Source: Rhizosphaericola mali
GTDB lineage: Bacteria > Bacteroidota > Bacteroidia > Chitinophagales > Chitinophagaceae
NCBI RefSeq assembly: GCF_004337365.2
Contig: NZ_CP044016.1
Coordinates: 2,666,001 to 2,730,000, forward strand
Reading direction: 5' to 3'
DNA: 64,000 nucleotides
Shown: in pieces, positions 37,281 through 47,669 of the stretch
Layout: each line of letters begins with the position of its first letter
Numbering within the stretch: the first letter of the stretch is position 1
Position numbers and translations under genes: made by a program
Notes under the pieces: generated by a model
Told to the model about the DNA's origin: nothing
What the model saw: the letters and a program-made list of their open reading frames with translations, nothing else
Database searches by the model: none

Positions 37281-37520
37281 CTATACAGCCTCAACCAAAC
37301 GGTTTAATTCATCTGGTTTAAATCCGATGATGCGTCCAACTTCTTCATCTTTTTCTAATACAATTACAGTAGGCAAAGATCTTACGCGAAATTTAGCGGC
37401 GACCTCTGGTTGATCAAAAGCATTAATTTTTTCGTAATCCACACCTTTTCTATCTAAATACTCAGAAACCATATTACAAGGAGCGCAATCTTTCTTTTCG
37501 AATTTGATTATTTTTTTCAT
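37281..37520 (-). CDS. Small thioredoxin, likely reductant of ribonucleotide reductase
   Basis: A 79-aa single-domain thioredoxin fold. The redox pair is in DCAPCNMV near residues 12-15 and the cis-Pro in VRSLPTVIV. Its size and place directly upstream of nrdE are like NrdH redoxins, though the motif is CAPC and not the usual NrdH C-x-x-C. Cotranscription with nrdE is likely (65-nt gap, no terminator). It is cytoplasmic. Confidence 0.85.
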   Translation of the reverse strand: MKKIIKFEKKDCAPCNMVSEYLDRKGVDYEKINAFDQPEVAAKFRVRSLPTVIVLEKDEEVGRIIGFKPDELNRLVEAV

Positions 37521-37630
37521 ATAAATGTATCTTTTTCGTTTTCAATAAGTTAATGAAAAATGACCAAAAAAAATGTGTAAATATTCAAGTGGTCCGAATA
37601 CAAAGATGCATTTTAATGTTAAAAATACCT

Positions 37631-37658
37631 TGTGGATATTATCCCCCTATGTGGATAA
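37631..37658. promoter_or_regulatory. DnaA-box cluster upstream of the thioredoxin-nrdE unit
   Basis: TGTGGATAT (37631-37639) and TGTGGATAA (37650-37658) are, on the minus strand, a near-perfect and a perfect DnaA box. TTATCCCCC (37639-37647) between them is a degenerate box on the other strand. They lie just upstream of a -7-like CATCTTTG at 37601-37608, where an activator or repressor would bind. Confidence 0.55.
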
Positions 37659-37734
37659 AATCGATGATTATTTTTTGAGATTTTTATGTATCTGAAATGA
37701 AGAAAATGTTATATTTCTAACAATAAAAAATTGG

Positions 37735-39222
37735 TTAACTTTCGTTATATACACTTTCGGTATTTACTTCCCATATGGACCTTTTATCCTTATCTTGTTT
37801 GATTATTTTAGATACAGCTTCAAATGCAGCTAACATAGAATGATCTTGATTATTATAACGATGCATACCATTCCTACCAATCATAAATAAATTTTCAAAT
37901 TGATCGAGATATGCTCTTATTTCAGAAAATTGATTGTACGAACCAAAATAAGCAGGATATGCTTTAGGCACTTTTATAACGACACTATCCAATACATTAG
38001 ACGGGCTATTTATAAATGCCAATGCAAGCAACTCCTCACACGCCAACTTTTTCAATGCATCTTCAGACATATTCCATAATTCATCACCTTCGTTGCAAAA
38101 ATATTCCAAACCGACCCACAACGTATTTTCAGGATCTTTCACCATATACGGACTCCAATTATTAAAAATCTGAATCCGACCAACTTTTACATATGGCTCT
38201 TGTATATAAATCCAATTATCTTTTAACGATTGCAAACTTGATTTATCCAACAAGACTCCAATGGTTATAAAATCTCTAAATTTTAAAGATGCGGCAATAT
38301 TTTTAATATGATCAGGAACCTGATTACCAAGGCTTTTGATTAAATGAGTAACAGGAATAGTCGAGATAAAATAATCCGCAGTAATCAGCGCCTCCCGATT
38401 ATCTTTTCGTATAATAACCGATTTAATTTTATTGCCATTGACATTCATTTTAACTATCTCAGTATTCCTCTGCAACAGAACATTGCGCTCATCTAACTGC
38501 TGAGCCACCAATTCCCACATTTGTCCAGGTCCATACTTAGGATAATAAAAGTATTCAATAAGCGAAGTCTCTACATCTTTTTGACTAATATCAGAACCCA
38601 AGTTTTGCCTATTTTTTTTAAAAAAATGTGCAATCGTTTTAGATATGGACAATTCTTTTATACGTTGGACACCCCAATCTGCATTTATATCTTGACAAGA
38701 TACGCCCCAAACTTTCTCTGTATAACTTTTAAAAAAAGTACGATACAATCGCTGACCAAAGCGATTAATAAAAAAATCTTCTAAATTCCGTTCTTTCTTT
38801 ATTGGAAATAAAACACTTTTAAGATAACTAAAACCAATTAGTATCGAATTGCCATATCCTAAATTGAAAATAGTCTTTTTACTAACAGTAATCGGATAAT
38901 CAAAAAATCTTTTCTTAAAATAAATGCGAGACAGGCGATGACATATCATCAATACATCATCTGTATCCTCTATAAAAGTTGCATCCGATGACGGAATCAT
39001 TTGGGCTTTCCACCAATCCATTACGCGATCAGATTTGGAAAAAAAACGATGCCCTCCTATATCAATTCTATTTCCTTTATAATTAATTGTACGAGACAAA
39101 CCTCCCCATTCATTACTTTTCTCTATAATGATAGGTTGAATATTAGAGCTTTTACTCAATTCAGAAGCAGCAGTCAATCCAGCAGGACCACCACCAAGTA
39201 TCAGGGCTTTCTTAAGATGCAC
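37735..39222 (-). CDS. FAD-dependent oxidoreductase, UDP-galactopyranose mutase/HemY-like
   Basis: A 495-aa amine-oxidase-fold flavoprotein. The N-terminal FAD motif is [16 protein letters not shown], with [13 protein letters not shown] next to it and a C-terminal FAD site ([19 protein letters not shown]). This family is often found with polysaccharide genes and is related to UDP-galactopyranose mutase and protoporphyrinogen oxidase. The divergent neighbours are GT-C-like membrane proteins, so a cell-surface sugar role is likely but not shown. Confidence 0.82.
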   Translation of the reverse strand: MHLKKALILGGGPAGLTAASELSKSSNIQPIIIEKSNEWGGLSRTINYKGNRIDIGGHRFFSKSDRVMDWWKAQMIPSSDATFIEDTDDVLMICHRLSRIYFKKRFFDYPITVSKKTIFNLGYGNSILIGFSYLKSVLFPIKKERNLEDFFINRFGQRLYRTFFKSYTEKVWGVSCQDINADWGVQRIKELSISKTIAHFFKKNRQNLGSDISQKDVETSLIEYFYYPKYGPGQMWELVAQQLDERNVLLQRNTEIVKMNVNGNKIKSVIIRKDNREALITADYFISTIPVTHLIKSLGNQVPDHIKNIAASLKFRDFITIGVLLDKSSLQSLKDNWIYIQEPYVKVGRIQIFNNWSPYMVKDPENTLWVGLEYFCNEGDELWNMSEDALKKLACEELLALAFINSPSNVLDSVVIKVPKAYPAYFGSYNQFSEIRAYLDQFENLFMIGRNGMHRYNNQDHSMLAAFEAVSKIIKQDKDKRSIWEVNTESVYNES

Positions 39223-39292
39223 ATTCTATCAAACGCAGAAACTCTTAACTTATTTCAAAATATAAGGTGAGAAATTTACGTTTACTGAAAAT

Positions 39293-40672
39293 ATGAGCTT
39301 ACAATACTATAAACTTGAGCATAAGAAGTCAAAACAAGCATTTATTTTTTCAATTTTTATAATATTCTTTTTTTTCTCCATAAGACTACTTACGAATACG
39401 ACCGAATATCTTGATAGTTATGGAATAGGAGACTCCTATGGCTATTTATTAGCGTCTGATTGGATTAATTCGGGCAAATATTTTATTCCAAATAAAAACC
39501 CAATCTCAGCAATTGAATTAACTAGACGCCCACCGATATATCCACTTTTTATTAGTTTATTAGGAGGTCACAACCATGTTTATTTCATATTATTTATACA
39601 ATCTCTCATAGGGATAGTTTCTTTTTATTTGATAATTTTATATTACGAAAAATTAAAAGGAAACGCACCTTCATTGCTCTTAGTCTGTGCTATATTAACA
39701 CCGTCCTATATAATTTTCATGCAGATAATCATGTCTGAAATATTGATTATTCCTTTAATAATAATAATTGCACTTTTCTGTCTAAGAGGAATAACAAACT
39801 ATCGATATTTAATTATTCAATTAATTGTCAGTATTTTACCATTAATCAGACCTATATTTTTTCCTTTTACAATACTGAATATTTTTATCACATTATTTTT
39901 TTTAAAAGGTACAAAAGGCTATTTGAAAATACTTTCAGTTATTCCTTTTTTTGTAACAATGGGCTATATGAAATATAATGAATATAGGACAGGATACTAT
40001 CATTTTACATCCATTGAAAACATTAACCTTTTACAGTACAATTTAAAATCATTTAAAGAATTTGAGTTAGGAAATGTGAGTGGAGATAATTGGACAGATT
40101 CTATACTATTAGAATCAAAGAAATACACAACCTATTCCGAACAGAATAAATATATTTCGAATATATGTAGAACCGAAATCAAAAAAAACTTAACTAAATA
40201 TACCATTTTCCATATTGCTTGTTGCTTTAAAGCCATAGTTGATCCGTCAAGATATGATGTATTTTTATTTTTTAAAAAAGAGGTACCTTCACATAGTGGC
40301 GTAGTTAAAGCATTCAATGAAAAAGGTTTTTTCTATTCCATATCCAAAAGTTTAGGTTGGCTACTTACAGATACGATAAATTCACCATCTAAAGGCTTTC
40401 TAATCGCTAACATTTACATTATTGTTGCATTTGTTTTTCAAATAGGAAAGTTGTTTTTTATATCGTATTTTTTGATTATATTTTATAAAGCAAAGAAGTT
40501 TAATTGGAATTATCCTACGATCTTTACAATATGTTTTATTGGCTTTAATTTTTTAATAACTGGCCCAGTAGCAAGTCCTAGATATTTAATACCTATTGAC
40601 TTTTACATTTTTTGTGCTACGGCTCTTGGATTTGAGTTCTGGATAAATAGGAAAAAAGCACCAAATATATAA
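39293..40672 (+). CDS. GT-C-like glycosyltransferase-type membrane protein
   Basis: A 459-aa protein with about ten or eleven hydrophobic segments. After the first segment, the extracellular loop has DSYGIGDSYGYL and LTRRPPIYPLF, the acidic-residue loop and Arg/Pro pattern of GT-C (PMT/ArnT-like) enzymes using lipid-linked sugar donors. Toward the C-terminus SPRYLIPID is conserved. It is a tandem paralogue of the gene at 40971. The substrate is unknown and catalytic activity is inferred. Confidence 0.75.
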   Translation: MSLQYYKLEHKKSKQAFIFSIFIIFFFFSIRLLTNTTEYLDSYGIGDSYGYLLASDWINSGKYFIPNKNPISAIELTRRPPIYPLFISLLGGHNHVYFILFIQSLIGIVSFYLIILYYEKLKGNAPSLLLVCAILTPSYIIFMQIIMSEILIIPLIIIIALFCLRGITNYRYLIIQLIVSILPLIRPIFFPFTILNIFITLFFLKGTKGYLKILSVIPFFVTMGYMKYNEYRTGYYHFTSIENINLLQYNLKSFKEFELGNVSGDNWTDSILLESKKYTTYSEQNKYISNICRTEIKKNLTKYTIFHIACCFKAIVDPSRYDVFLFFKKEVPSHSGVVKAFNEKGFFYSISKSLGWLLTDTINSPSKGFLIANIYIIVAFVFQIGKLFFISYFLIIFYKAKKFNWNYPTIFTICFIGFNFLITGPVASPRYLIPIDFYIFCATALGFEFWINRKKAPNI

Positions 40673-40970
40673 ATACAAAGGAGATTAGATAATTTTTCAT
40701 TCATTCCCAATGACGAAGTGGAGAATCTACAAAAAAAGAATATCATTCATTAAAAAAGACTCTAAAAATTTAATAATCAGTTTGTATATTTAAATGCTTT
40801 TTATATTTAAAATACTGATCATAAATTAGACATAATAATTTATTTTGTTGAAGTACAAACCATTTGCATTTGTGTGGTTGTATTCCTTAGATAAAGATGA
40901 GTTATATCTATTAAAATTAGAATAAAAGCACTATAACCAAAACCATAAAACACCCCAAATTAAAAACTAA
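40673..40970. other. AT-rich spacer between the tandem GT-C genes
   Basis: About 298 nt. I see no clear terminator, promoter match or coding remnant. It separates two paralogous genes on the same strand. Confidence 0.5.
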
Positions 40971-42371
40971 ATGCATCAATTCAAATCAAAACTGTTCTTT
41001 TTTAAACTGCAAAATAAACAATCTTACTATACATTGATCTTAATTGCAGTATTATATACGATAGCACTGATAATACGTATAGAATCAAATACTTTAAATG
41101 AGTCTATTAATGATCAAAGCAGAGACTCATATAGTTATATAGAAACGGCTAACCTAATTAAAACCGGGGTATATTTTAAGAGAGATATAGAGTTTAATCA
41201 TGCAGTAAGTCTAACCAAGCGACCATTTATCTATCCTCTCTTCCTTATGATTTTAGGAGGACAAAAAAATTTAATCTTAATTATCATTATACAACACCTA
41301 ATTGCAGTCGTTTGTGCATACTTAATGATATTATTTTTTGAAAAAATTGGAGGAACCCATCCATTATGGCTAGCATTAGCAATAGCTCTAACGCCTGCAT
41401 CTATCTATTTTTACCATCTTATTATGTCTGAAACGCTCACTATGTTGTGTAGCAGCATCATTCTTATTTTATTACTAAACATCTCAAATAAGAAATGCTT
41501 CATAAGTTTGCAGATTATAATTGGGATATTACCGTTTATTCGCCCTATTTTTTTCCCTTTTACAATTTGTAATCTTCTATTTTTTATTTGTTGTCGGAAC
41601 TTTTCATTTCAATTGAGATTATATGCAATAATTCCAGTCTTATTATGCACTGGATCATTTTTTTTTAATAAATACCGAACGGATTACGCCCACTTTTCAT
41701 CAATTGAGAACATAAATCTAGTTGATTTTAATATTACAATGTTTAAAAATGCAACCTTGGGTGGAGAAAAGGGAATTAATTGGGATGATAGTATTCAACA
41801 AAAAGCCTTGCAATACCATGACTTTCCCAGTAGAAGCGCTTATTTAGGTAACGTTGCAAAACATGAGATATTTATCAACGGACCAGATTATGCCAAATTT
41901 CACATAATATGCAGCATAAAAGCTTTATTTTCTTCAGGGAAAACAGACTTTATTTTTTTCAACCCCATCGGATCTATACAAAACAATCAAAATAATATAA
42001 TCAATTCCTACTACAATAAAGGCATCTTAACCGTTTGTAAAAATTATTTAGAAAATTATTTAGATGAAATTATAAAAGAAAAAAGCGCCACCGGAAAATT
42101 AATCTTAATTTATTTTATACCGGTAACGCTGTTCCAGATATTAAAATGGCCATTCATCTGCATTGGTATATATGTAAGCAGACAAAGAATTTTGTCTACG
42201 AGTGGACTTTACATGATATTCTTTTTATGTTACAATATATTCATTACAGGTCCTGTTTCCAATCCACGATATTTACTGCCTATAGATCCCATTATTTTTA
42301 TGGCATTTGCTTTGGGTGCTCAAAATGTTTGTAGTTTATTTAAAATCGAAAACAAAAAAAGGATTGCCTAG
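40971..42371 (+). CDS. GT-C-like membrane protein, tandem paralogue
   Basis: A 466-aa polytopic protein paralogous to the upstream gene. Shared features in the same order are: an acidic loop (NDQSRDSYSYI), LTKRPFIYPLFLMILGG, MSETLTML, LPFIRPIFFPFTICN, FSSIENINL, and ITGPVSNPRYLLPIDP. The membrane topology is the same. The family resemblance is to GT-C glycosyltransferases of the ArnT/PMT type. The gene ends at a terminator hairpin. Confidence 0.75.
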   Translation: MHQFKSKLFFFKLQNKQSYYTLILIAVLYTIALIIRIESNTLNESINDQSRDSYSYIETANLIKTGVYFKRDIEFNHAVSLTKRPFIYPLFLMILGGQKNLILIIIIQHLIAVVCAYLMILFFEKIGGTHPLWLALAIALTPASIYFYHLIMSETLTMLCSSIILILLLNISNKKCFISLQIIIGILPFIRPIFFPFTICNLLFFICCRNFSFQLRLYAIIPVLLCTGSFFFNKYRTDYAHFSSIENINLVDFNITMFKNATLGGEKGINWDDSIQQKALQYHDFPSRSAYLGNVAKHEIFINGPDYAKFHIICSIKALFSSGKTDFIFFNPIGSIQNNQNNIINSYYNKGILTVCKNYLENYLDEIIKEKSATGKLILIYFIPVTLFQILKWPFICIGIYVSRQRILSTSGLYMIFFLCYNIFITGPVSNPRYLLPIDPIIFMAFALGAQNVCSLFKIENKKRIA

Positions 42372-42387
42372 TCTAGCAATCCCTTTT
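42356..42387. terminator. Terminator after the second GT-C gene
   Basis: AAAAGGATTGC and GCAATCCCTTTT pair with one bulged C around an 8-nt loop containing the stop codon region. T-rich ends on both strands suit the convergent small lipoprotein gene. Confidence 0.6.
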
Positions 42388-42407
42388 ATATAAAAATTAC
42401 AATAATA

Positions 42408-42581
42408 TTACTTCTTACCCGAAAATTTTGAAATAAGCCATATAATAGCAACGATAACAATAACCACCATGATGATACCCCACCACATACCAGCTTTAAA
42501 TATAGTACCAACTACTTGACAACCAGATAGCGACATCATAGTTAAAACTAAAAAACTCATTGCAATTATTTGCTTTTTCAT
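42408..42581 (-). CDS. Small lipoprotein with one membrane segment, 57 aa
   Basis: ATG at 42581, TAA at 42408. The N-terminus is a lipoprotein signal (MKKQIIAMSF, then MSLSGC with the lipobox Cys at residue 21). It continues QVVGTIFKAGMWWGI and a strongly hydrophobic helix (MVVIVIVAIIWLI) ending in basic residues. I recall near-identical small proteins (IFKAG-W-GI pattern) throughout Bacteroidota, sometimes wrongly labelled phosphatidate cytidylyltransferase. Function unknown. Confidence 0.8.
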   Translation of the reverse strand: MKKQIIAMSFLVLTMMSLSGCQVVGTIFKAGMWWGIIMVVIVIVAIIWLISKFSGKK

Positions 42582-42612
42582 AGATTCAAAATTTTATAGT
42601 GTTAGATAATCA

Positions 42613-43209
42613 TTATTTTTTCAATCCGCTAATCAAAATTGTAATCATATTATCCTCCAATGCAGAAGGAGGTACTTGTACACGTGATCTATGCCAAGAT
42701 TCAATACCATAAGTAGCATTTAACAACAACCATACTGTTGCAGGCACATTTATACTTTCTTTAATTTCTCCCAATTCAATACCTTTAGTGATAATCTGAT
42801 TAAATCTTTTACGATATTGATGTCTTTGTTCTCTGAAATTATTTTGTTCTGAATCATCCAAATGCATCCATTCCCTATTGGCAACATAATTATTATTAAA
42901 ATTATCTACCATTTCCTTTATTTGAAATCTTAATATAGTTTCAATTTTTTGCAATTGTGTTGTCTCTTTCATCTGTTCTACAGATGTCATAAACTCACTA
43001 TAATTAGAGGTAATTGTAAAACAAATGTCTACCAGTAGCTCTTGTTTGGAATCTATATGATTATACAGGCTAGCAGCTTCTATTCCCACTTTCTCTGCTA
43101 AATCTCTCATACTGGTGGCCTTGTAACCTCTTTCTCTAAATAATTCCGCAGCAGCCGTAAGTATTACATCTTTACGACTCTCGTCTTTTGCTGTTTTAAT
43201 TCTTGCCAT
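42613..43209 (-). CDS. TetR/AcrR-family transcriptional regulator
   Basis: A 198-aa one-component regulator. The N-terminal HTH (residues about 10-57) is RGYKATSMRDLAEKVGIEA and SLYNHIDSKQELL. The C-terminal ligand domain is helical and not diagnostic. A TAATTTTG -7 element lies only 4 nt before the ATG, so the mRNA may be nearly leaderless. The targets are unknown; neighbours are the small lipoprotein gene and an unknown gene. Confidence 0.9.
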   Translation of the reverse strand: MARIKTAKDESRKDVILTAAAELFRERGYKATSMRDLAEKVGIEAASLYNHIDSKQELLVDICFTITSNYSEFMTSVEQMKETTQLQKIETILRFQIKEMVDNFNNNYVANREWMHLDDSEQNNFREQRHQYRKRFNQIITKGIELGEIKESINVPATVWLLLNATYGIESWHRSRVQVPPSALEDNMITILISGLKK

Positions 43210-43213
43210 GGCA

Positions 43214-43221
43214 CAAAATTA
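43214..43221 (-). promoter_or_regulatory. Putative -7 element for the TetR gene
   Basis: Minus-strand TAATTTTG fits TAnnTTTG, 4 nt before the start codon. If correct, the transcript would be almost leaderless. Confidence 0.4.
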
Positions 43222-43311
43222 CAATGAGTTAAGTTATAATAGATAACTGAAATAATATTTTTCATTTAAATATTTTGTCATAAAATTTGACTTAAATCAG
43301 ATTATTCAATT

Positions 43312-43629
43312 ATGTGGCAAAATCAACTAGGCAAACTTTTCACTTCAGACCTAATCTCCTCTGAAAAAGACTTTCAAAAAGCCAAACAATTTCTTATTGA
43401 AAAAATTGACTTTTTAATCCAACATAATTTCCCTGAACTTGTTCAAATACTATACAAAATGGACATTTCCGAAAATAAATTAAAATCTTTACTTAATGAA
43501 TCACCTGAAATTAATCCCTCCCTTATTATTGCCAACCAATTAATCGCGAGGCAAATCGAGAAAAACAAAAATTTCGAATATTATACGCAACAATTCAGCC
43601 AAAAAAATTCAGATGAGGAAAAATGGTAA
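43312..43629 (+). CDS. Conserved-looking hypothetical protein, 105 aa
   Basis: A soluble, mostly helical protein with no signal peptide. The middle (FLIEKIDFLIQHNFPELVQILYKM; DISENKLKSLL) suggests a small helical domain; the C-terminus is polar (QKNSDEEKW). I do not recognise a named family. It lies between the TetR gene and clpB with no shared promoter visible. Confidence 0.7.
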   Translation: MWQNQLGKLFTSDLISSEKDFQKAKQFLIEKIDFLIQHNFPELVQILYKMDISENKLKSLLNESPEINPSLIIANQLIARQIEKNKNFEYYTQQFSQKNSDEEKW

Positions 43630-43789
43630 GGTCAAAATGACATTCAAAGAATTAAAAATCAGACATTTAGACAGTTAATTTCATCTTAAAATGACATTTG
43701 GACATTTTTAAGGAATAATGTTGAATATGTATACTTTTTGATTTCATAAAGCAATTCTTAAATAAAAACAATATCTAAATACGATATAT

Positions 43790-46396
43790 ATGAATCTAAA
43801 TAATTATACCATCAAAGCTCAAGAGACCATTCAAGCGGCTCAACAATTGGCTTTCAATGGGCAAAATCCTAATATTGAGACTTTGCATGTATTGAAGGCT
43901 TTGTTGGATGATAAAGACAGTCCAATTGAGTTTTTGGTAAAGAAAAATAATGTCAATTTACCTTTTGTAATTTCAAAAGTGGATGAGGCATTGGCAAAAT
44001 TACCTAAAGTTTCCAGTGGCACGGAACCTGCACAGACCATAAGCCGTGATTTGAATAATGCTTTATTAAAAGTGGATGCAGAGGCTAAAACTTTTGGCGA
44101 TGAATTTGTAAGTATTGAACATTTATTATTGGCACTGGTAGATGGGAAAGATATATCAGCAAATATTTTGAAAGATGCAGGTTTGACTAAAAATGGTCTA
44201 GCTACGGCTATTAAGGATTTGCGTAAGGGTTCTACTGTCAATTCTCAAAGTGGAGATCAACAATATAATTCTCTAAAAAAATATTCCAAAAACCTTAACG
44301 ATTTAGCTCGTTCTGGCAAGTTGGATCCAGTAATAGGAAGAGATGAAGAGATCCGTCGTACGTTACATATATTGACACGTCGTTCCAAAAATAACCCAAT
44401 CCTTGTAGGCGAACCAGGTGTTGGCAAGACCGCGATTGTGGAAGGTTTGGCGATGCGTATTGTCAATGGTGATGTACCTGAAAACTTAAAATCTAAAATC
44501 ATTTACGCTTTGGATATGGGTCAGTTAATCGCTGGCGCAAAATACAAAGGTGAATTTGAAGAAAGATTAAAAGGTGTGGTTAAAGAAGTTGCAGAAAGCA
44601 ATGGAGAAATCATACTTTTCATTGATGAAATACACACACTTGTTGGCGCTGGTGGTGGCGAAGGTGCTATGGATGCTGCTAATATTTTGAAACCAGCATT
44701 GGCTCGTGGTGAGTTGAGAGCTATCGGAGCAACAACTTTAGCAGAATATCAAAAATATTTTGAAAAAGACAAAGCCCTCGAACGTCGTTTCCAAAAAGTA
44801 ATTGTGGACGAGCCAAGTGTAGAAGATGCTATTTCCATTTTGAGAGGTATCAAGGATAAATATGAAGCACATCATCACGTTCGTATCAAAGACGAAGCCG
44901 TAATTGCAGCAGTCGAACTTTCCAATAGATACATTTCTGATCGTTTTTTACCTGACAAAGCCATTGATTTAATGGATGAGAGCGCAGCCAAATTACGTTT
45001 GGAAATGAACTCCATGCCAGAAGAATTGGATGAATTGGAAAGAAAAATTCGTCAATTAGAAATCGAAAGAGAAGCGATCAAACGTGAAAACGATGAAGCT
45101 AAATTGAAAGAATTGAACAGCAACTTGGGGGTATTAATGACTGAAAGAGATACCTACAAAGCTAAATGGCAACAAGAAAAGGAATTAGTTGATAAGGTTC
45201 AAAATGCTAAATCCGAAATCGAAAATCTCAAAATAGCTGCTGACAAGGCAGAACGCGAAGGAGATTATGGTAAAGTTGCGGAGATTAGATATGGAAAAGT
45301 AAAGCAACAAGAAGAACTTGTAGCCGAACTTACGAAACAGTTACACGATTCGAGCGACAAACGTCTTTTGAAAGAAGAAGTTGATTCTGAAGATATTGCG
45401 GAAACTGTGGCACGAGCAACCGGGATTCCTGTAAGTCGAATGATGCAAAGTGAAAAAGAAAAACTTTTGCATTTAGAAGATAATTTGCACGAAAGAGTTG
45501 TCGGTCAAGAAGAAGCAATTACGGCAGTGGCAGATGCAATTCGTCGTAGTCGTGCAGGATTGAGCGATCCAAATAAACCCATCGGTTCGTTTATATTCTT
45601 AGGAACGACAGGAGTTGGTAAGACGGAATTAGCAAAAGCACTTGCCGAGTTCCTATTTGACGATGAAAGCATGATGACACGTATTGACATGAGTGAATAC
45701 ATGGAAAAAGAATCTGTTTCTCGTTTGATCGGAGCGCCTCCCGGATATATCGGTTATGAAGAAGGTGGTCAATTAACAGAAGCTGTTCGTCGCAAACCAT
45801 ATAGTGTTGTTCTTTTTGATGAAATCGAAAAAGCGCATCCAGATGTTTTCAATACATTATTGCAAGTTTTGGATGATGGTAGATTGACCGATAATAAAGG
45901 CCGTACGGTTAATTTTAAAAATACAATCATCATCATGACATCCAATTTGGGTAGCGGATTGATTCAAGAAGCTTTTGAAACAAATCCTGACAATCCCGAA
46001 TTAGCAGAAGAAAAAGCAAAAAAACAAGCGATGGATTTGTTGAAACAAACCATGCGTCCTGAATTTTTGAATAGAATTGATGAAATCATTGTCTTCCATC
46101 CTTTGATGAAAAAAGAAATCAAGAGAATTATCAAAATTCAATTGAATTCTTTGAAAAAAATGGTTGCAAAAAATGGCATTCAATTGGAATTCTCAGATTA
46201 TGTTTCAGATTACTTAGCCGAACATGGTTACGATGCTCAATTTGGCGCTCGTCCTTTGAAAAGAGTTATTCAAAGAACTATAGTAAATGAATTGAGTAAA
46301 AAAATCTTAAGTGGAGAGGTAAATGCTCAACATCCAGTTTTGGTAGATGTATTTGACAATGTGGTGGTATTTAGAAATGAGCCCGTTGAAAAATAA
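43790..46396 (+). CDS. clpB: ATP-dependent disaggregase ClpB
   Basis: Hexameric AAA+ chaperone that rescues aggregated protein with DnaK. The N domain (residues 1-150) holds two Clp repeats. The first AAA+ ring has VGEPGVGKT and [11 protein letters not shown]; the coiled-coil middle domain covers about residues 410-525; the second ring has [15 protein letters not shown] and LFDEIEKAH. The length of 868 aa is normal. No HrcA/CIRCE inverted repeat is seen upstream. A strong terminator follows. Confidence 0.97.
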   Translation: MNLNNYTIKAQETIQAAQQLAFNGQNPNIETLHVLKALLDDKDSPIEFLVKKNNVNLPFVISKVDEALAKLPKVSSGTEPAQTISRDLNNALLKVDAEAKTFGDEFVSIEHLLLALVDGKDISANILKDAGLTKNGLATAIKDLRKGSTVNSQSGDQQYNSLKKYSKNLNDLARSGKLDPVIGRDEEIRRTLHILTRRSKNNPILVGEPGVGKTAIVEGLAMRIVNGDVPENLKSKIIYALDMGQLIAGAKYKGEFEERLKGVVKEVAESNGEIILFIDEIHTLVGAGGGEGAMDAANILKPALARGELRAIGATTLAEYQKYFEKDKALERRFQKVIVDEPSVEDAISILRGIKDKYEAHHHVRIKDEAVIAAVELSNRYISDRFLPDKAIDLMDESAAKLRLEMNSMPEELDELERKIRQLEIEREAIKRENDEAKLKELNSNLGVLMTERDTYKAKWQQEKELVDKVQNAKSEIENLKIAADKAEREGDYGKVAEIRYGKVKQQEELVAELTKQLHDSSDKRLLKEEVDSEDIAETVARATGIPVSRMMQSEKEKLLHLEDNLHERVVGQEEAITAVADAIRRSRAGLSDPNKPIGSFIFLGTTGVGKTELAKALAEFLFDDESMMTRIDMSEYMEKESVSRLIGAPPGYIGYEEGGQLTEAVRRKPYSVVLFDEIEKAHPDVFNTLLQVLDDGRLTDNKGRTVNFKNTIIIMTSNLGSGLIQEAFETNPDNPELAEEKAKKQAMDLLKQTMRPEFLNRIDEIIVFHPLMKKEIKRIIKIQLNSLKKMVAKNGIQLEFSDYVSDYLAEHGYDAQFGARPLKRVIQRTIVNELSKKILSGEVNAQHPVLVDVFDNVVVFRNEPVEK

Positions 46397-46415
46397 TTTT
46401 TAGAATAATTAGCAA

Positions 46416-46447
46416 AAATAGCCGCACAGAAATGTGCGGCTATTTTT
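46416..46447 (+). terminator. Intrinsic terminator after clpB
   Basis: AAATAGCCGCACA and TGTGCGGCTATTT form a 13-bp GC-rich stem with loop GAAA, then T-run. Confidence 0.9.
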
Positions 46448-46562
46448 TATATAAATCCTAAAAAACATAAATATTATTACAAATTCACTTGTTTAAAGCA
46501 TTAAAAATCATTTGGTTTTATTCAATTAACACAACAAGCAGCCATACCAAAATTAATTTTAT

Positions 46563-46570
46563 TACTTTTG
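46563..46570 (+). promoter_or_regulatory. Putative -7 element for pfkA-pyk
   Basis: TACTTTTG fits TAnnTTTG. It predicts a 5' leader of about 80 nt before pfkA, longer than most in this window. Confidence 0.45.
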
Positions 46571-46659
46571 GCACGTTAATTATCCAAATCCAACAAATAC
46601 ACTGTTGTTTATTTCGATGATTAAATATAATTTCGGAAAAACATAGATGATATTAATGT

Positions 46660-47643
46660 ATGTCAAATAAAATTTCCAAGATTGCAGTGCTTACATCCGG
46701 AGGTGATGCTCCAGGAATGAATGCAGCCATAAGATCGGTAGTCAGAACTGGACTTTATTACGGACTCGAAGTATACGGAGTCATAAGAGGTTTCAGTGGT
46801 ATGGTAGAGGATGATATTCGCTTAATGGAATCAACTTCTGTAGCAAATATTATACAAAGAGGCGGCACGATTTTAAAGTCCGCACGTTGTAAAGCTTTTT
46901 TCACACCGGAAGGTCGTGAGCAAGCATACAACAATTTGAAAAAAAGAGGTATTGAAGGTCTAGTGGTTATAGGCGGTGATGGTAGTTTTACAGGTGGTTT
47001 AAAACTCAGTACAGAGTTTGATCTTCCAGTTATCGGATTACCAGGCACAATAGATAAAGATCTATATGGTACTGATTTTACGATAGGTTTTGACACTGCG
47101 GTAAATACAGCAGTGGATGCTATTGATAAAATCAGAGATACTGCAGATGCACATGACCGTTTATTTATTGTAGAAGTAATGGGGCGACATGCAGGATATA
47201 TCGCTCTTTATAGTGGGATAGCCACAGGTGCAGAAAATATTTTGATACCAGAGGCAGAAACCAATATAGACGATATTATCGCAGCGCTTTCTGAGAAAGA
47301 AAAAAGAAAAAAATTAGTGAACCTGATTGTTGTGGCAGAGGGAGATGAATTTGGTGGTGCGTCAGAAGTAGCGAAAGTCGTAAAAGAGAAGTTACCTAAT
47401 ATGGATACGAGAGTTTCAATATTAGGACATATGCAAAGAGGAGGCTCACCAACTTGTGTAGATAGAATATTAGCGAGCAGAATGGGATTTCATGCAATTG
47501 AATGTCTTTTGCAAGGCAGAAAAAATGTAATGGTAGGGATTAAAGATGATAAAATCGCTTATACTCCGCTTGAAATCGCAATTAGAGAAAAAGACAAGAT
47601 CAATGACGAATGGCTAAGGATGGTAAAAATATTGGCCAGCTAA
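46660..47643 (+). CDS. pfkA: ATP-dependent 6-phosphofructokinase
   Basis: Committed glycolytic kinase. Motifs are SGGDAPGMNAAIRS (ATP), GGDGSFTGG, PGTIDKDLYGTD with catalytic Asp, and EVMGRHAGYIA. The length of 327 aa is close to the bacterial allosteric PfkA type. It is followed by pyk after 26 nt, so the two control points of glycolysis are probably cotranscribed. Confidence 0.96.
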   Translation: MSNKISKIAVLTSGGDAPGMNAAIRSVVRTGLYYGLEVYGVIRGFSGMVEDDIRLMESTSVANIIQRGGTILKSARCKAFFTPEGREQAYNNLKKRGIEGLVVIGGDGSFTGGLKLSTEFDLPVIGLPGTIDKDLYGTDFTIGFDTAVNTAVDAIDKIRDTADAHDRLFIVEVMGRHAGYIALYSGIATGAENILIPEAETNIDDIIAALSEKEKRKKLVNLIVVAEGDEFGGASEVAKVVKEKLPNMDTRVSILGHMQRGGSPTCVDRILASRMGFHAIECLLQGRKNVMVGIKDDKIAYTPLEIAIREKDKINDEWLRMVKILAS

Positions 47644-47669
47644 AAAGTTTATAATATCAATCAATCAAT

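Noticed and set aside
37631-37658. The DnaA-box cluster as a replication origin
   Set aside because: Two or three boxes beside a promoter fit transcription control better, and no longer box array or AT-rich unwinding repeats were seen.
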